This document shows positions 14,081 to 15,821 of a stretch of DNA of 15,821 nt, piece by piece. Origin of the DNA: JABFRJ01 sp964389095 (GTDB taxonomy: Bacteria > Pseudomonadota > Alphaproteobacteria > Rhizobiales > Hyphomicrobiaceae); NCBI GenBank assembly GCA_964389095.1, contig CAYMEB010000106.1, forward strand, positions 1-15,821. The letters are read 5' to 3'. Positions within the stretch are counted from its first letter, which is position 1. Every line of letters starts with the position of its first letter. Both the position numbers and the translations under genes were made by a program. The notes below the pieces were generated by a model. It saw only the letters and a list, made by a program, of their open reading frames with translations, searched no databases and was not told where the DNA came from.

Positions 14081-14650
14081 TCACTTCAGCGTCTTGATGA
14101 TGCTCATGAATGGATTGCGGGGCCGCTGGACGATCTGACCCGCTGCATCCAGGCGAACGAGCTTGCGCCGGATCGCGTCGCTTTCGTTTCCGCCCACGGT
14201 CAGCACGTATGAGCCCTGACCGTCGGTTCCCGTTTCGATGACGATCGCCGAGTGTGAGGCGTTCGAGTCGTGCTTGGACGCGTACGTGTAGGTTAGTTTG
14301 CCGCCGTCGCGGTTGTTCTGAATGATGTCGCCCACGGTCGGCGTGACTTCGTCGATGTCGTAGGCGCGAAAAACACCCTTGTCCTTGAAACGGTTCTGGA
14401 TCGCATCGTAGACGAACATCGAGTGGCTGGCGGCGAAGGTGAACTCCTTTTTCGTCGCCCCCGCGGTGCGCACGCACCACGACACGAACACCGCCGACCA
14501 CGGCGTTCCGACGCCGGGGAAGGTGTCGATCCCGCTCCAGTACTTCTTGATCTGCGCCGTCAACGGAGGATCGTTCTCGTCGTACATGCGGAAGTCGAAG
14601 TACTGCTGCTCGGCCGTGCGGGCCAACTTGAACGCATATGGCGTCGGCAT
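14081..14650 (-). CDS. DUF2272 protein, predicted papain/CHAP-like peptidase or amidase
   Basis: A 189-residue protein matching DUF2272 by GTPWSAVFVSWCVRTAG (48-64) and a following SHSMFVYDAI (76-85). The order of Cys59 in SWCVRTAG, VGDIIQ (106-111), ASHSAIVIE (131-139, His133) and GGNE (153-156, Asn155) has the layout of a Cys-His-Asn papain-like (CHAP/NlpC-P60) active site, so a peptidoglycan peptide or amide cleavage role is reasonable. The family has no established function that I know. There is no signal peptide. Start ATG 14650 has GGAG 7 nt upstream. With the downstream lysozyme-like gene it forms a two-gene unit able in principle to cut both glycan and peptide. No obvious immunity gene, holin or secretion adaptor lies beside it. 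Confidence 0.75.
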   Translation of the reverse strand: MPTPYAFKLARTAEQQYFDFRMYDENDPPLTAQIKKYWSGIDTFPGVGTPWSAVFVSWCVRTAGATKKEFTFAASHSMFVYDAIQNRFKDKGVFRAYDIDEVTPTVGDIIQNNRDGGKLTYTYASKHDSNASHSAIVIETGTDGQGSYVLTVGGNESDAIRRKLVRLDAAGQIVQRPRNPFMSIIKTLK

Positions 14651-14827
14651 CGTCTGTCTCCGGAAAAGTTATGCTGCGGCAATGTGCTGGTAGTGCATCC
14701 TAACATCAACCAGAGCGCGAATGTCCACCCGCGTGACGCTGGGGGCGGCGCATGATTAACTGCGTGCGGGGCCGCCCGGCGCCCCGTGAGACCGCCATGT
14801 CGGCAAACCCTTCTTCTGGAGCACGCA

Positions 14828-15619
14828 GTGGCACACTCGAACGACGCGGCACAGCGTGCTGCGCAGGTTCTCGCAAAAGCGCGTCGTCGGCGTGTCGTGA
14901 TGCGCGCCTTGCCCGAGGATTTGGTGCCTGCCGATGCCAGAGCGGCCTACCACGTGCAGGACGAGTTCCGCCGCCTTTGGACCGCTCCCGTGGCTGGTTG
15001 GAAGGCCGGCGCCACTGCCGAGCCTGTCCAGAAGCTCTTCGGCATCGATGAACCGTTCTGCGGGCCGTTCTTTGCCCCCGACGTCTTCGCGAGCCCCGCG
15101 TCGATCGAGGCCGGGCGCTTTCATCACCGCGCGATCGAGAGCGAGTTCGCATTCAGGTTCGGCAGGCCTTTGCCCGCGCGGGCTGGTGGCTACACCCGGG
15201 ACGAGATCCTGGCAGCCGTCGATGCGCTGGTTCCCGCGATCGAACTGGTAAGCCCCCGGTTCGAGGACCTGCTCTTTGGACGCGCGACCACGGCGATCGC
15301 GGATTGTGCGGTCAACGGCGGTTTCGTTTTCGGTGAACCGGTGGTGGCATGGCGCGCCGCCGATCTCGTGGATCACATGGTCCGCCTCTATGTCGACGGG
15401 CGGGAGATTGCCGCCGGCACCGGCGCGAAAGTTCTGGGAGATCCCGTCGCCGCATTGTCCTGGATGGTAGCGAAGCTCTGCAACCGCGGGATCGGCATCG
15501 AACTCGGACAGATCCTGTCGACCGGCACGACGACGGGCGTCGTGCATCTGGAGGCGGGGCAGACGGCAACAGCGGATTTCGGGGCGCTCGGGAAGGTTTC
15601 TGTCGAATATCAGCGGTGA
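14828..15619 (+). CDS. 2-keto-4-pentenoate hydratase (MhpD/XylJ family)
   Basis: A 263-residue enzyme of the hydratase/decarboxylase branch of the fumarylacetoacetase superfamily, which adds water to 2-hydroxypenta-2,4-dienoate in meta-cleavage degradation of aromatics. Visible: GWKAG (57-61, K59), the metal ligands E104 and E106 in IESEFAF, E139 in PAIELVSPRFED, and CAVNGGFVFGEP. These positions match the MhpD acidic triad closely. GTG 14828 is the likely start, with GGAG 6 nt upstream; an in-frame start at 14786 lacks an SD. No other aromatic-degradation gene is in the window, so the true substrate is uncertain. It is divergent from DUF2272 across 177 bp that hold no clear promoter. Confidence 0.9.
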   Translation: MAHSNDAAQRAAQVLAKARRRRVVMRALPEDLVPADARAAYHVQDEFRRLWTAPVAGWKAGATAEPVQKLFGIDEPFCGPFFAPDVFASPASIEAGRFHHRAIESEFAFRFGRPLPARAGGYTRDEILAAVDALVPAIELVSPRFEDLLFGRATTAIADCAVNGGFVFGEPVVAWRAADLVDHMVRLYVDGREIAAGTGAKVLGDPVAALSWMVAKLCNRGIGIELGQILSTGTTTGVVHLEAGQTATADFGALGKVSVEYQR

Positions 15620-15657
15620 TGCGCGCAAAAGCCGAACATTGGGGATATCTTCCGCTG

Positions 15658-15693
15658 GTTGCTGGCGTCCGATGCCCGTTGCCGATCAGCAAC
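15658..15693 (+). terminator. Weak stem-loop downstream of the hydratase gene
   Basis: GTTGCTG (15658-15664) is complementary to CAGCAAC (15687-15693), with a 22-nt loop and no T-run, 38 nt after the stop. It may be an mRNA end structure. The rest of 15620-15821 shows no gene, only the edge repeat. Confidence 0.2.
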
Positions 15694-15774
15694 GTCGTGG
15701 AAGCAAATTAGTCACATCCTGGGCGGCCTTGAAGCATCGGCCGGGCGTTCCCGCCGGAATACGTGAGATTCATG

Positions 15775-15790
15775 CCTGTCCCCTTAGTTC
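15775..15790 (-). repeat. 16-bp repeat, right copy (inverted relative to left copy)
   Basis: CCTGTCCCCTTAGTTC is the exact reverse complement of 34-49. It lies in non-coding DNA 31 bp from the window edge, and no further copy was found by eye inside the window. Confidence 0.6.
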
Positions 15791-15821
15791 AGGCCGGCGT
15801 TGCCTGAGCGACGGCGAACCT

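Noticed and set aside
13458..14650. Prophage lysis cassette
   Set aside because: Lysozyme- and CHAP-like proteins suggested phage, but no holin, spanin, tail, terminase or integrase gene adjoins, and base composition looks like its neighbours. Kept only as one option.
14828..15619. Aromatic meta-cleavage operon
   Set aside because: Only the hydratase is present; no dioxygenase, aldolase or dehydrogenase gene lies near it in the window.

Overview
The window is GC-rich, densely coded chromosomal DNA from a Gram-negative bacterium, most likely an alphaproteobacterium (Rhodospirillales/Hyphomicrobiales type). The pointers are a DUF2865 protein, an sppA-ihfB-lapA gene order, an AbrB-family membrane protein, a Kdo-8-phosphate synthase (so LPS is made) and a YcbB-like L,D-transpeptidase. 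I see no tRNA, rRNA, CRISPR array, integrase or transposase gene.

Region 1 (1-3.6 kb) is a compact Ser/Thr phospho-signalling module. A Hanks-type kinase reads leftward. Divergent from it are a membrane-anchored FHA protein, a second FHA-like protein with a long disordered N-terminus and an altered recognition loop, and a PP2C phosphatase. The intergenic region between the two arms holds several nested inverted repeats. The set recalls the kinase/FHA/phosphatase cassettes that control type VI secretion or envelope growth, but no secretion gene is in view.

Region 2 (3.6-9.4 kb, all leftward) holds an AbrB-family membrane protein, a divergent ThiE-like protein, a Sel1-repeat secreted protein, signal peptide peptidase SppA, IHF beta, a LapA-domain membrane protein and an ornithine cyclodeaminase-family dehydrogenase. 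Gaps are short or negative from the ThiE-like gene down to the cyclodeaminase, apart from about 150 bp before sppA.

Region 3 (9.7-12.1 kb, rightward) carries a periplasmic L,D-transpeptidase followed by a clear hairpin terminator, then kdsA with the metal-dependent type of active site. Region 4 (12.2-14.65 kb, leftward) carries a cysteine-rich DUF2865 protein with a good sigma70-like promoter, and a two-gene pair of a DUF2272 (papain/CHAP-like) protein and a lysozyme-fold protein. Both members of the pair lack signal peptides. Region 5 (14.8-15.6 kb) is a 2-keto-4-pentenoate hydratase-family enzyme.

A 16-bp sequence occurs near the left edge and, inverted, near the right edge, each about 30 bp from the end. 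The left copy is read through as the C-terminal tail of the kinase. This looks like a dispersed repeat and may be why the contig ends where it does. Much of the window concerns the cell envelope (peptidoglycan, LPS, membrane proteolysis, membrane-tethered FHA). The most system-like parts are the kinase/FHA/FHA/PP2C module and the DUF2272/lysozyme-like pair.
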